Counted from the first letter of the stretch, positions 23,935 to 36,188 are shown. The stretch: 64,000 nucleotides of DNA from Heterohyrax brucei (GCA_028571685.1 CM053162.1:11350001-11414000), one strand, 5' to 3'. Program-made: numbers and translations. Notes: a model not told the origin generated them from the letters alone.

Positions 23935-26900
23935 ATATCACAAAGGCAACAGTGAACACATACCTATGAATAATTACATTGAATGTGAATGGACTGAATG
24001 CTCCAGTAAAGAGACACCGAGTGTCATCTTGGATCAAAAGACACGACCCATCCATATCTTGTCTACAAGAAACTCACTGGAGACCTAAAGACAGGAACAC
24101 ACTGAAAATTAAAGGATGGAAGAATATATATCAAGCTAACAATGAACAAAGAAGAGTAGGGGTGGCAATTCTAATCTCAGACAAAATCAATTTTAATGTA
24201 AAAACCACCATCGTGGACAAAGATGGACACTATTTATTGCTGAAAGGTTCAGTACACAAGCAAGACTTGACTATATTAAATATTTATGCACCTAATGTCA
24301 GAGCACCTAAATATGTCAAAGAAACACTGACTATGCTCAAAAGAGAGTTAGATGACTCCACAATAATAGTGGGAGACTTTAACCCTCCACTCTCATCGCT
24401 AGACAGATCATCAAGAAAAAAGCTCAGTAAAGATACAGAAGACCTCACTGACACAATTAACCAACTAAACCTCATTGATATATACAGAACTTTCCACCCA
24501 TCAGCAGACAACTAAACCTTCTCCACTGCACATGCAACATTCTCCAGAATTGACCACGTGATAGGCCATAATGCAATGCTCAACAAAATCCATACCATTG
24601 AATTACTGCAAAGCATCTTCTCAGATCATAAAGCCATAAAAGTTGAAACCAATAGCAGAAAAAACATAGATAGAAAGTGGAACTCTTGGAAACTGAACAA
24701 CATTTTGCTCAAGAAAACATGAGTTATAGAGGAAATCAAGGATGTATTAAAGAAATTCATGGATTCCAATGAGAACGAAAACACTTCCTACCAGAACATA
24801 TGGGATATAGCCAAAGCAGTGCTCAGAGGTCTGTTATCTCCATAAATGCACACATCTGGAAGGAAGAAAGAAACCAAATCAAGGAACGAACTCTACAGCT
24901 TGAACAAGTAGAAAGAGAACAACAGAGGTACCCCTCGGGCACCAGAAGAAATGAGATTATAAAGATTAGAGCAGAGCTAAATGAATTAGAGAATAGAAAA
25001 ACAATTGAAAAAATTGAAAAGACCAAAAGCTGGTTTTTTGAGAAGATCAACAAAATTGATAAACCACTGCCTAAACTTACTAAAGAAAAGCAGGAAAGGA
25101 TACAAATAACCCAAATTAGAAATGAGAGGGGAGTGGTAACCACAGATGCAACAGAAATCAAAAATATCATAACAGAATACTATGAAAGACTGTACTCTAA
25201 CAAATTTCAAAACCTAGGTGAAATGGACCAATTCCTTGACTCATACCACCTACCCAAATTATCACAACGTGAAGCAGAACAACTTAATAAACCCATCACA
25301 AAGGAAGAGATTGAAAAGGTCATCAAAACACTGCCAACCAAAAAAAGTCCGGGCCCAGATGGCTTCACGGCAGAATTCTACCAAGCATTTAGAGAAGAGT
25401 TATCCCCAATACTACTGAGACTATTTCACAGTATAGAAAGGGATGGAGTACTCCCAAACTCATTCTATGAAGCCAGTATAACCCTGATACCTAAGCCAGG
25501 GAAAGATCCAACAAAGACAGACAACTATAGACCAATATCACTCATGAACCTAGATGCAAAAATCTTCAACAAAATTCTGGCCAACAGAATACAACAACAT
25601 CTCAAGAAAATAATCCATCATGACCAAGTGGGATTCATACCAGGGATGCAAGGCTGGTTCAACATCAGGAAAACAATTAATGTGATTAACCACACAAATA
25701 ACACAAAAGACAAGCCAAGAGCCAAGTGCCGTCGAGTCAGATCCGAAAAGACAAGGATGACCTGATTTTGTCTATTGATGCCGAAAAGGCTTTTGATAAA
25801 GTCCAACACCCATTCATGCTAAAAACTCTTAGCAAAATGGGCATAGACAGCAAATTCCTCAACACAATAAGGGCCATTTACACAAAGCCAATTGCCCACA
25901 TCATCCTGAATGGAAAGAGACTGAAAGACTTTCCCTTGAGATCAGGAACTAGACAAGGATGCCCACTCTGACCTCTCCTATTCAACATTGTGCTAGAAGT
26001 TCTAGCCAGAGCAATTAGACAAGACGAAGAAATAAAGGGCATTTGCATCGGCAAAGAGGAAGTTAAAATCTCCCTGTTCACAGATGATATGATTGTACAT
26101 GCAGAGAACCCCAAGGAATCTATAAGTAAGCTACTCAAACTGATAGAAGAGTTCAGCAAAGTCTCAGGATACAAGATAAACATAAGTAAATCAGTAGGAT
26201 TCCTTTATACCAACAATGAGACTGTTAAGGAGGAAATTATCAAATCAATACCATTTACGATAGCCCCTAAGAAGATAAAGTACCTAGGAATTAATCTAAC
26301 CAGAGAAACAACAGATCTTTACAAAGAGAACTACAAGCCCTTTCTACAAGAAACTAAGAGAGACTTAGATAAATGGAAAAACCTACCCTGCTCATGCATA
26401 AGAAGACTTAACATTGTGAAAATGTCTGTTTTATCCAAAGCAATTTATTTATATAATGCAATCCCAATACAAGTTCCAGCATCATTTTTTAATGAGATGG
26501 AGAAACAAATCACCAATTTTGTTTGGAAAGGGAAGAAGCCCCGGATAAGTAAGGTACTACTAAAGAAGAAGAACACACTGGGAGGCCTCTCATTACCCGA
26601 TCTTAGAACATACTACACTGCCACAGTGGTCAAAACAGCCTGGTACTGGTACGAGAACAGACAGACTGATCAATGGAAAGAATTGAGACTCCAGAGATGA
26701 CACCATTTGCCTATGAACACTTGATATTCGACAAAGGCCCTAAGACGTTAAACTGGGGTAAAAACAGTCTCTTCAACAAATGGTCCTGGCAAAATTTGTT
26801 ATCCATCTGCAAGAAACTGAATCAGGATCCATATCTTACACTTTATACAGAAACCAACTCCAACTGGATAAAAGACCTAAATACGAAACCTAAAATGATA

Positions 26901-27798
26901 AAGCTCATCCAAGAAAAGTAGGAACAACAATGAAAGTTTTAATACACAGTGAGGACAGGCTAAAAAATCTGTCAAAGAAACCTCAATCAACAGAAGAGAA
27001 AATAGATAAATGGGAACTATTAAGAATCAAACACTTTTGCTCATCCAAAGACTTTATTCATACAATTAAAAGAACACCCACAGAATGGGAAAAAATATTT
27101 GGCAACTCTATGGCAGACCGACACTTGATCTCCATAATCTATAAGATACTACAAAATATCAATAAGAAGAAGATAAACCATACAATTAAGTGATGGGCAA
27201 AGGAGATGGACAGACACTTCACTAAAGAGGAGATCCAGGCAGCCGAAAAACACATGTGGACATGTTCACGATCTTTAGTTATTAAAGAAATTCAAATCAA
27301 GACAACAATGAGATACCATCTCACCCCAACAAGATTGGCCATGATCCAGAAAACACAAAACAACAAACGCTGGAGAGGCTGTGGAGAAAGTGGAACCCTC
27401 CTACACTGTTGGTGGGGTTGCAAAATGGTCCAGCCTCTTTGGAAGGCAATCTGGTGCTTCCTTAAAAAAATGGATATCGATATACCATTTGACCCAGTAA
27501 TTCCACTACTTGGAATATATCCTACAGAATCAAGGCCTTTCAACCAACGGACACATGCACCAGAATGTTTATCGCAGCACAGTCCACGATAGCAAAAAGA
27601 TGGAATCAACCCAGATGCCCAACAACAGAAGAATGGATAGGTAAACTATGGTACATATACTCAATGGAGTTCTGCACAATGATAAAGAATAACGATGATT
27701 CCGGGAAACATCTCCTAACCTGGTTTCAACTGGAAGACATTATGTTGAGTCAAAGTAGTCAGCGACAAAAGGACAAATACTGTATGAGACCTCTATGA
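23935..27798 (+). pseudogene. LINE-1 ORF2 (endonuclease-reverse transcriptase), multiply broken
   Basis: Domains in order: endonuclease from about 23970 (TLNVNGLNAP, CLQETHWR, ILNIYAPN, VGDFNPPL); reverse transcriptase from about 25250 ([45 protein letters not shown]); catalytic box FTDD at 26077-26088 (usual L1 FADD); C-terminal cysteine cluster CGESGTLLHCWWGC near 27380-27420. Lesions seen: TGA near 23967; TAA 24513; TGA 24720; frameshift about 24828; 31-bp micro-insertion 25715-25745 (frameshift); TGA 25969; frameshift about 26690; TAG 26919; TGA 27191; frameshift about 27560. Not functional. Confidence 0.92.
25715..25745 (-). mobile_element. 31-bp micro-insertion of an RTE/SINE 3' tail with 10-bp TSD
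   Basis: Read on the minus strand it starts inside the palindrome (CGGATCTGACTC), passes GACGGCACTTGGCT and ends CTTGG. Perfect duplication AAAAGACAAG at 25705-25714 and 25746-25755. It shifts the frame of the L1 reverse transcriptase between the IRKTINVI and [15 protein letters not shown] segments. Confidence 0.92.
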
Positions 27799-29723
27799 TA
27801 AGATCTCGAAAACAGACTTGTGTATAGAAGAAAAGGCTCTTTGACAGCTGCATGGGAGGGGAGGGAGGGAGGGTAAGGAGCGGAGGGTTTAGTTTAGATA
27901 GTTACTAGAAATCTAGTTGGGAGAAAGCGGTGATAGCCGCGTTAGAAACAAGAACAACATGAAGTGGACTTCAGCATAACTTGAGTACTCCTTCCATCTT
28001 AACTCAGTACTGCAAGGATAGAGTAGCTGGGGCAGGGGGCGGGGGACCATGCTCTTAGGCGAATTCCAAGCCAATTGGCACAACTAGCGTTTTGCTAAGA
28101 GAGCTCTCTGCACCCCACATTGGTGAGTGGTGTCTGGGGTCTTAAAAGCTGCCAAGCTGCCATCCGAGGACACAGCAAATGTGTCCAACTCAGCAGGAAC
28201 GGATGCTCACCAAGGACCAAAATGACATGGGGTAAAGACAACCAAGAAGACAGAGAGACCCACAAGAGTGGGTACCTACATCAACTTGGGACCGGAAGAA
28301 CCAGATGGTGACCGGCCACCACCAGCGATAGCCACGATGGAGCTCACAGAGAGGAGTCTCACTGGCAACACAAGAATAAAAAGAGGTGCATCATAAGATC
28401 TCCACTAAAAGACCTCAACTGATGGTCCAGTGGTTTTGGGGTTCCTCTGAGAGCATGGCCCCCTGCCCTGATGCTGCCCTTTCCCATAAATTATAACATA
28501 GGTCCACTCTTTGGACAGGAATGGATTGGACTTGGCAATGCAGAGTGACCATATATTGGAAGCACTTTATGGTTCTATACATCTATAGGATATCATCTTG
28601 CTGACCTCTGGCTGGAGGAAGGGGAGTGGATGGAGAGGAGGGGAAAGGAGGCTGTTGGGAGGATGAGACATGTATGGAGCAGAGATGAATAGTGTGCAGT
28701 CACCGGACAGGGAGAGCAGTGGAAGCTGCATATAGGTGGGCATGCAAATTTATATGTGAATGTACATTTTCACTCAGTTATGTTAAATAAAAAAAAAAAA
28801 AGAATATTTGTGACTCAATCAAGGGGAATAATTTGCACGTAATTGGAGTTCCCAAACAGAGAGGGATAGCAGAAATTACAAAGAGAATTGTTGAAGAGTT
28901 GCTCACAGAAAACTTCCCAGACATCGTGAAAGAAGAGAAGATAGCTATTTAAGATGTTGATCAAACTCCATAAAAAGTAGACAGCAAACGAAAGACACCA
29001 AGACATGTCATAGTCAAGCTTAACAAAATGAAACATAAGGAGAAATCCTTAAAAGTAGCTAGGCTTAAACAAAAACTAAGTTACAAAGGAAATCCTTGTA
29101 GAATGTCCTCTGACTTCTCAGTTGAAACCTTGTCACCAAGAAGACAATGGGATGACACGTACAAAGCCTTAAAGGAAAAAAACTTTCGGCCAAGAATTAC
29201 ATATATTGCAAAATTGTCTTTCAAATATGATGGTGAAATTGCAACATTCTCAGGCAAACAGAAGCTTAGAGACTTTGCAAAAATCAAATCAAAATTACAA
29301 GAAATACTAAAGAAAGTTATGCAACTAGAAAATCAATAACAGCAGACGTATACCCAAGGATGCCATGCAGAACATAGAACAGTACCTCCAGTTCTAATTA
29401 GCTAGGGAAGTAACAGAGTTCAATCAAAGCAAAAATATTAAAATTAAGGAAACAGAGAGCTCAACATGTAAACTATGACAACATTACACTATAAAGAGGT
29501 ATACTTTGCAATGTTAATAGCCCTTTCATATGGAGAGGAAGTTAAGGAGATTTAAAGAAGTTAAAGACTGGTTTAAACTTAGGACACTGGAAGGGAAGGG
29601 GTAGCTGCAAAGTAAACTAACAATACTGCACAAAACAAGAAACACAGTACAGAAGTTGCAACAGACACTAAACAAACACTGAAAAGATGAAAAGAAAACC
29701 CATAAACAAAAATTACCCAGAAC

Positions 29724-29975
29724 CATATCATGTGTGCACTTTATAGTTCAGTGCATCTATAGGATGTCATCCTATTGACTTCTTACTAGAGGAAAGCAGA
29801 GAGAGTAGAAAGGAGGGGACAGGAGATTATTAAGAGGCTATGATATGCATAGAATGGAAAGGAGGGGTGTGCTGTCACCAGGCAAGGATACCATAAGGAG
29901 TTGCAGATAGGCAAGCATGGAAATTTAAACTTGATTGTACACTTTCACTCAATCACAGTTAAAAAGAAAAAAAGG
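29724..29975 (+). mobile_element. 5'-truncated LINE-1 3' end (252 bp)
   Basis: Only the last part of a young-type L1 3' UTR (GTGCACTTTATAGTTC... to TTTCACTCAATCACAGTTAA plus A-rich tail) inserted in the ORF1-ORF2 spacer of the old L1. Duplication CCCAGAAC at 29716-29723 and 29976-29983. Confidence 0.9.
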
Positions 29976-30039
29976 CCCAGAACAGAATATTAAGTGGAAT
30001 GAAATAAAGGTCAACGACACAAAAATTAAGACACCAAAA

Positions 30040-33000
30040 TAATAACACTAAACGCTTATTTATCAATAATTACACTACATGTAAATGTACTGAATGCCCC
30101 TAAAAGAGAAGAGAGTAGCAGGCTGGATCAGAAAACATAATCCAGCTATACGCTGTTAAAGGAAACACACCTTGGATTCAAAGATAGGAACAAATTGAAA
30201 AATCAAAGGATGGAAAACTACATACCAAGCCAACAACATACAGAGAAGAATGGAATCGCAATATTAATCTTAGATAAAATAGAGTTTAAAGTAAAATCGA
30301 CCATTTTGGACAAGGATGGTCACTATTTATTACTTAAAGATTTGACATATATGGAAGATATAACAATATTAAATAATTACACACCCAATATCAGAGCATC
30401 TAAATACATTGAACAAATGCTGAGAACACTGAAAAATGAGATAGATCGCTCCACAATAGTAGTAAATGACTTCAACACTCCACTTTCAGTAAGGGACAGA
30501 TCACCCAGAATAAAAGCTCAGTAAATATGCAGAAGATCTAATTGTGACAATTGACCAACTTAATCTCATTGACATATATGGAACTTTTTACTCAACAACA
30601 GGCAAGTATGCCTTCTCTTCCAATGCATATGGAACATTCTCCATAATACACTGTGTACTAGCCCATAAAGCAAGTCCCAACAAAATCCAAACCATTGAAT
30701 TATTGCAAAGCATCTTCTCAGATCATAAAACCATAAAAGTTGAAATCAATAGCAGAAAACACATGGACAGAAATTCCAATTCATGGAAATTAAACAACAC
30801 CTTACTCAAAAATTCATGAGTTATAGAAGAAATCAGGGGTGCAATAAAGAAATTAATGGAATCAAATGACAATGAAAACACATTGTACCACACCCTATGG
30901 GATACAGCAAAAACAGTACTCAAGGGTCAATTTGTCTCTATTAACACACATATCTGGAATGAAAAAAAGGCTCAAACCAAAGAATTAACCCTACAGCATG
31001 AACAAATAGAAAGAGAACAACAAAAGAACCCCTTGGGCACCAGAAGCAAATAGATTAAAAAAAAAAAAAATAGAGCAGAACTAAACAAATTAGAGGATAG
31101 ACAAACAAATGAAAGAATTAACAAAACCAAAAGGTGTTTTTCTGAAAAGATCAACAAAATTGATAAACCATTGGCTAAACTCACAAAAAAGTAAGAAATG
31201 AGATGGGAGATGCCACAACAGACCCAACCAAAATTAAAAGTATCATAAGAAAATGCTATGAGAAATTGTACACTAATCGATTTGAAAACCTGAGGAAATG
31301 GACACATTTCTAGACTCACATCACCTACCAATTGTATCACAAAGAGAAATAAAGCAACTTAATAAACCTATCACAAAAAATGAGATTGAAAAAGTAAAAA
31401 AAAACTACCAACTAAAAGAAGTCCTGGCCCAGATGGCTTCACCAGAGAATTCTACCACACTTTCAGAGAGGAGTTAATGCCAATAATACTGAACCTATTC
31501 CACAACACAGAAAAGGATGGTACATTCCCAAATTCATTCTATGAAGCCAGCATAACTCTGATACAAAATCTGGGTAAAGACTCCGCAATAAAAGAAAATT
31601 ATAGACCAATATCACTCATGAACCTAGATGCAAAAGTCTTCAACAAAATCCTGGCCAACAGAATTCAGCAGCAGATCAAAAAAATAATTCACTGTGACCA
31701 AGATTCATACAACAGGTACAGGGTTGGCTCAGCATCAGAAAAACAACTAATGCGATCATCCACATAAAAATCACAAAGGATAAGAATTACTTGATTCTAT
31801 TAATTGATATGGAAAAGACATTTGAAGAAGTCTAACACCCATTAGTGTTAAAAACTCTCAGCAAAATAGGAATACAAGGGAAATTCCTCATTGCAATAAT
31901 GGGCATCTATGCAAAGCCAACTGCCGACATCATCCTGAATGGAGAGAGACTGAAAGAATTTCCACTGAGAACAGGAATTAGACAGAGATGTCCACTATCA
32001 CCACTTCTATTCAATGTTGTGGTAGAGGTTCTAGCCAGAACAATCGGACAAGACAAAGAAATAAAGAACATCCACACTGATAAAGAAGAAGTGAAACTAT
32101 CCATGTATGTAGATGATACGATTGTATACACAGAGAACCCTAAAGAATCTGTAAATAAACTACTAGGACTAATAGAAGAGTTCAGCCAAGTACCAGGGTA
32201 TAAGATAGACATAAATAAATCAGTAGGATTCTTTTACATCAACAAGGAGATCATCAAAGAGGAAATCACCAAATCAATACCATTTAGTATAGCCCCCGAG
32301 AAGATAAAATACCTAGAAATAAATCTAATCAGAGCTGTTAGAGACCTACACAGAGAACATTGAGAGAGCCTCCCGCAAGAAACCAAAAAGACTTACGTAA
32401 GTGGAGAAACCTACCTTGCTTATACTTAGGAAGACTTAACATTGTGAAAATGGCTATTACACCTGAAGTGATCTAGATATAATACAATTGCAACACAAAT
32501 TCCATTGTCATTTTTTAATATAATGGAGAAACAAATCACCAACTTTGTCTGGAAAGTGAGGAAACCCTGGGTAAGCAAGACAATACTGAAGAAGAGGAAC
32601 ACGGTGGGAGGCCTCACACTACCCAACCTTAGAGCTTGTTACACTGCCATGGTAGTCAAAACAGCCTGGTACTGCTATAAAATAGATATATAGACCAATG
32701 AAACAGAACTGAGAATCCAAAAATATCATCAACCTCCTACGAACAGTTAATATTCAACAAAGGCCCAAAGGTTGTGAACTGAAGTAAAAACAATCTCTTT
32801 AGCAAAGGCTATTGGTAAAATTGGATATCTATCTGCAAAAAAAATGAAACAAGACCCGTATCTCACATCTTGTAAAAAAACTAACTCAAAATGGATCAGA
32901 GACCTAAATATCAAACCTAAGACCATAAAAATTATGGAAGAAAAAAATAGGGACAATGAAAGTTCTACTATATGGCTAAACAGACTACAAAATCTTACCA

Positions 33001-33740
33001 ATAATGTGTGAACAACAGAAGAGAAAATAGATAAATGGGAACTGCTAAATATCAAACACACTCATTCAAAGACTTTATCAAGAAAATTAAAAGACTTCTT
33101 ACAGGATGGGAAAAAACATTTGGCAACTACGTATCAGATCAGAGTCTAATTTCCATAATCTACAAGGCACTGCAAAATATCAACAAGAAAAACACAAATA
33201 ACCCATTAAACAATGGGCAAAGGACATGTGTAGACACTTCACCAAAGAAGACAGATGAGGAAATGCTCACGATCATTAGCTGTTAAAGAAATCCAGATCC
33301 AAACTACAGTGTGATACCACCTTACCCCACTGAAGCTGGCAATAATCTAAAAAACACAACACAACAAATGCTGGAGAGACTGCAGAGAGATTGGAACTCT
33401 CCTGCACTGCTGATGGAAATACAAGATGGTACATGCTCTTTGGAAAGTAATTTGGTGCTTTCTTAAAAAGCTAGCAACACAAATACCATGTGATTCAGCA
33501 ATCCCACTGCTTGGAATATATTCTACAGAAATAAGGTCTATCACATGAACAGATTCATGCACACAAATGTTTATTGCAGCACAGTCCACAATAGCAAAAA
33601 GATGGAATCAACCTGTGTGCCCATCTGGAACACTACGCAATGATAAAGAACATGATGATTTTAAGAAGCATCTCATAACCTGGTATCAGCTAGAAGATAT
33701 TATGCTGAGTGAAATCAGTGAACTGCAAAAGGACAAGTAG
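30040..33740 (+). pseudogene. ORF2 of the old LINE-1
   Basis: Endonuclease (open 30195-30524, ILDKIEFKVKSTILDKDGHYLLLKD; VVNDFNTPLS), linker, reverse transcriptase (open 31477-31767 and 31845-32363; [16 protein letters not shown]) with catalytic box YVDD at 32106-32117, then the C-terminal domain to about 33740. Stops and frameshifts throughout. YVDD is a valid reverse transcriptase box, so that site is not what inactivates it. Confidence 0.88.
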
Positions 33741-34046
33741 TCTATGACACCACTATTATAAAGACTTATACACAGAAGAAAAGCCTGCCGGCTACAACGG
33801 TGGGGAGGGAGGGAGTGAGCTGGTCGAAGATTAGATAGTTGATAGGAATTTGGTTCTATGAAGGGCTTGACTGCACTCAGTAAAAGGCAGGTCAGCGTAA
33901 TTGCACTACACCATAAACTAAAAGGTTTTTTAAATTCAACCAAACATTTCAAAGGATAGAGTTGCAGGGACAGGAATCTGGGGAAGGTGTTTTCCAGGGA
34001 CATTAAAGTCAGTTGGCACAGTTAGCCTTTTGCTAAGAGAGTCTTC

Positions 34047-34079
34047 ATGAGTCGGATCTGACTCGACGGCACTTGGCTA
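34047..34079 (+). mobile_element. 33-bp micro-insertion of an RTE/SINE 3' tail with 9-bp TSD
   Basis: Contains the whole palindrome (GAGTCGGATCTGACTC, one change) plus GACGGCACTTGGCTA. Perfect duplication AGAGTCTTC at 34038-34046 and 34080-34088. It sits in the 3' UTR of the old L1. Confidence 0.92.
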
Positions 34080-34749
34080 AGAGTCTTCTACTCCCATGTT
34101 AGCGAGTGGTGTCTAGGATCTTAAGAGCCAGCAAGCTGCCATCTGAGGAACATCAACCAGTCCCAATCCACCTGCAACAGATAATGACTAGAAAACATCA
34201 AAAACAAGAGGAAAGATGAGCGCAGGAGACAGAAGAACCCATTGAATTGGGAGACTCTGTCAGCATAAGGCCAGAAGAACCAGAGGGCGCTCAGCCACCA
34301 CCAAAGACAGTCTTGACATGAGATACAACATAGAGTCCCTGACACGACATGAAAAAAAGAGATGCGCAGATCAAGAACTCTACTAATAGAATAGAACTGA
34401 TGATCCAACAACCTGGGAATGTGGCCCCTAGACTTGCTGCTGTCCCTGACCTGAAACCAGTAGTGAGGTCAATACTTCAGACTAAGACTGGACTGGATTT
34501 GGGGGCACAAAATGAGCATGTGGTGTGTGTACTTTGTGGTTTTATAAATTTATAGAAGGCTATCTGCTGGTTTATTTCTAGATGGGAGAGAAGAGGGTGG
34601 AAAGGAAGGGAAAGGTGTTCATTGGGAGGGTACTAGTAGTACAGAGTGAAAAGGAGGAGTGTGCTGTCACAGAATGGGGAGAGTAGATAGAGTTGTAAAG
34701 AGGCAAGTATGCAAAATTGACCTGGATTGTATACTTTCACTTAATCATT

Positions 34750-34773
<24 letters not shown>

Positions 34774-34780
<7 letters not shown>

Positions 34781-35177
34781 ATACATGAAGAGTTGTTTCT
34801 TATGAATGAACAAAGAGCGTGGCATAATTTTTTTGCTGGGGGGAAGCAGACTTTGCCTTGATGCTGATGGCTGCTGACTCATTTGGGTGGTGGTTGCTGA
34901 GGTTGGGTTGGCTGTGGCAATTTCCTAAAATAAGACAATAATCAAGTTTATCTCATCAGTTAAATCTACCTCCCACAGAAGACGTTTCTGTAGCATGCAA
35001 AGCTGTTTGACAGCATTTTACCCATAGCACGACTTGTTTCAGAACTGGAGTCAGTCTTCTCAAATCCTGCCACTGTTTTGTCATTTAAGTTTTGCAATAT
35101 TTTAAATTCTTTGTTGTCATTTCAACAACACTCACAACGTTTGCACCATGAGTAGATTCAATCTCAAGAAACCACTG
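34774..35177. mobile_element. Tigger1 3' coding part with internal inversion
   Basis: 34774-34822 continues Tigger1 forward (ATGAAGAGTTGTTTCTTATGAATG). From 34823 to 35177 the next part of Tigger1 is present as its reverse complement: the C-terminal proline-rich segment (read reversed, CCACAGCCAACCCAACC) and the FEKTDS-like upstream segment. The inverted block abuts a truncated L1. Confidence 0.85.
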
Positions 35178-35672
35178 CCACCCAGTTACCATCCATGACT
35201 GCCCTGACAAGGACCGCAATAGAAACTCACTGACGTAGTAGGAGAAAAATGAGCGGGCAGAACTAGAAGTCTATTAGGAGACCAGACTTGGTGGCTCCTC
35301 AGACTAGAGAGTCCACTGATGACATGTCCCCTGGACTCCCTGTTACCCAGAGCTGAAACCAGTACCGAAGACAACTCTTCAGACAAAGATTGGACTGGGC
35401 TATGCTGGCAAAGAATGTGTTTCTTGCCTTAAATGTATCACTGAGGTTGTCTGAACAGCTGCTTGTCCACAGATGAGATGAGATGGTGGAGGGGGCACGG
35501 GAGTTAATGGAATGGATATAGGAAGTACAAGGTAGAAAGGAGGAGTATGCTGTCACAGGGGGCTGGGGGGAGCAGTTAGAGTTGCATAGTAGTGTGTGTA
35601 TAGGGAGTTTATATGGCAAATTGATTTAGATTGTAAACTTACACTTAAAGCTCAATAAAATATTTTTTAAAA
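35178..35672 (+). mobile_element. 5'-truncated LINE-1 3' UTR
   Basis: Plus-strand L1 tail ending CTTAAAGCTCAATAAAATATTTTTTAAAAAA. Same type as the reversed copy at 5571-6025. Minus-strand open frames at 35186-35619 are artefacts. Confidence 0.85.
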
Positions 35673-35825
35673 AAGAATGATTTTGTTTATTCAGATGGAG
35701 CATGTGGTAGAAATCTCAGATAATGGTTAGCAGTTTTAATAAAGATAAGTGCTTTTTTTAGACACAGAGCTATTGTATGCTTAACATATAACACAAACAT
35801 TGCTTTTATACACACTAAAGGAAAT

Positions 35826-35945
35826 GTTCGCATACAGTCAGTTCCAACTCATAGTGACCCTGCAGGACAAAGTAGAACTGCCCCATAGGATTTTTAAGGA
35901 GTGGCTGGTGAATTTAAACTAATGACCTTTTTGTTAGCAACCAAG
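35826..35945 (-). mobile_element. AfroSINE, head-truncated
   Basis: Minus-strand copy with RTE-like tail (GTCAGTTCCAACTCATAGTGACCC, reversed) and body. Its head is missing where it meets the next SINE. Confidence 0.8.
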
Positions 35946-36104
35946 CTTTTGCCCTGCTGGTGCAGTGGTTAAGAGCTTAGCTACTAACCAAATGTCAGTG
36001 ATTGGAATCCACTAGCTATTCCTTGGAAATCCTATGGAGCAGCTGTATTCTATCCCACAGGGGTGCTAAGAATCAGAATCAACTCTACAACAATGTATTT
36101 ATAT
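35946..36104 (+). mobile_element. AfroSINE
   Basis: Plus-strand copy starting CAAGCTTTTGCCCTGCTGGTGCAG (A box TGCAGTGGTTAAGAGC) and running to a decayed tail AATCAGAATCAACTC. Arranged head to head with the preceding SINE, in the Tigger1 3' end. Confidence 0.82.
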
Positions 36105-36188
36105 GCAATGGAAAATAAAAGAATTCCTGTGACTGACTTTACTGTGATGATCTGGGACTGAAGCTCCAATATCTCTGAGGTATGCATA

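Larger units (their letters stand above)
21555..28799 (+). mobile_element. Full-length young LINE-1
   Basis: 7,245-bp L1 with perfect 9-bp duplication AAGAATATT (21546-21554 and 28800-28808) and a 3' A-run. The 5' UTR (21555-22557) opens with a G-run and GTCAAGATGG, a YY1-type site as in other mammalian L1 promoters. ORF1 is at 22558-23504, ORF2 at about 23935-27798, and the 3' UTR to 28799 with an AAATAA before the A-tail. Order and length match an intact L1, but both ORFs carry inactivating changes. Confidence 0.95.
21240..29336 (+). pseudogene. ORF1 of the old LINE-1, interrupted by a younger L1
   Basis: L1 ORF1 encodes an RNA-binding, trimeric coiled-coil nucleic-acid chaperone. The coiled-coil half (21268-21513, EIKQNEKLNKLYKLLEQQQSE-like heptads) precedes the insertion. 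The RRM and C-terminal domain follow at 28809-29336, the last part open from 29028 (NKMKHKEKSLKVARLKQKLSYKG, then ITYIAKLSFKYDGE). Stops on both sides, plus the 7.2 kb insertion, make it non-functional. Confidence 0.85.
19683..34773 (+). mobile_element. Old LINE-1, near full length, host of a younger full-length L1
   Basis: Begins with a G-run plus GGTGGAGAGCCAAGATTGC (L1 5' UTR start with YY1-like AAGATTG) in Tigger1, and ends in a poly(A) at about 34750-34773. Its 5' UTR is 19683 to about 21240. ORF1 begins near 21240, is interrupted at 21554, and resumes at 28809. ORF2 runs about 30040-33740. The 3' UTR ends at 34773. Contains the 21555-28799 L1, a 252-bp L1 tail at 29724-29975 and a 33-bp micro-insertion at 34047. 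Confidence 0.88.
16765..36188 (+). mobile_element. Tigger1 DNA transposon, spread over 19.4 kb by nested insertions
   Basis: The left terminus CAGGCATATCTTGTTTTATTG at 16765 and the right terminus CAATATCTCTGAGGTATGC at 36168-36188 are the Tigger1 inverted ends. Internal sequence between (16765-17840, 18985-19682, 34774-34822, inverted 34823-35177, 35718-35825, 36105-36188) follows Tigger1 in order except for the inversion. Intervening DNA is younger insertions: an unidentified 0.5 kb segment and an LTR, a large L1 that hosts another L1, a truncated L1 tail, and two SINEs. Ancient eutherian family, long inactive. Confidence 0.9.

Noticed and set aside
22558-27798. A retrotransposition-competent L1
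   Set aside because: ORF1 has a stop and a frameshift, and ORF2 has at least ten lesions, including a 31-bp insertion.
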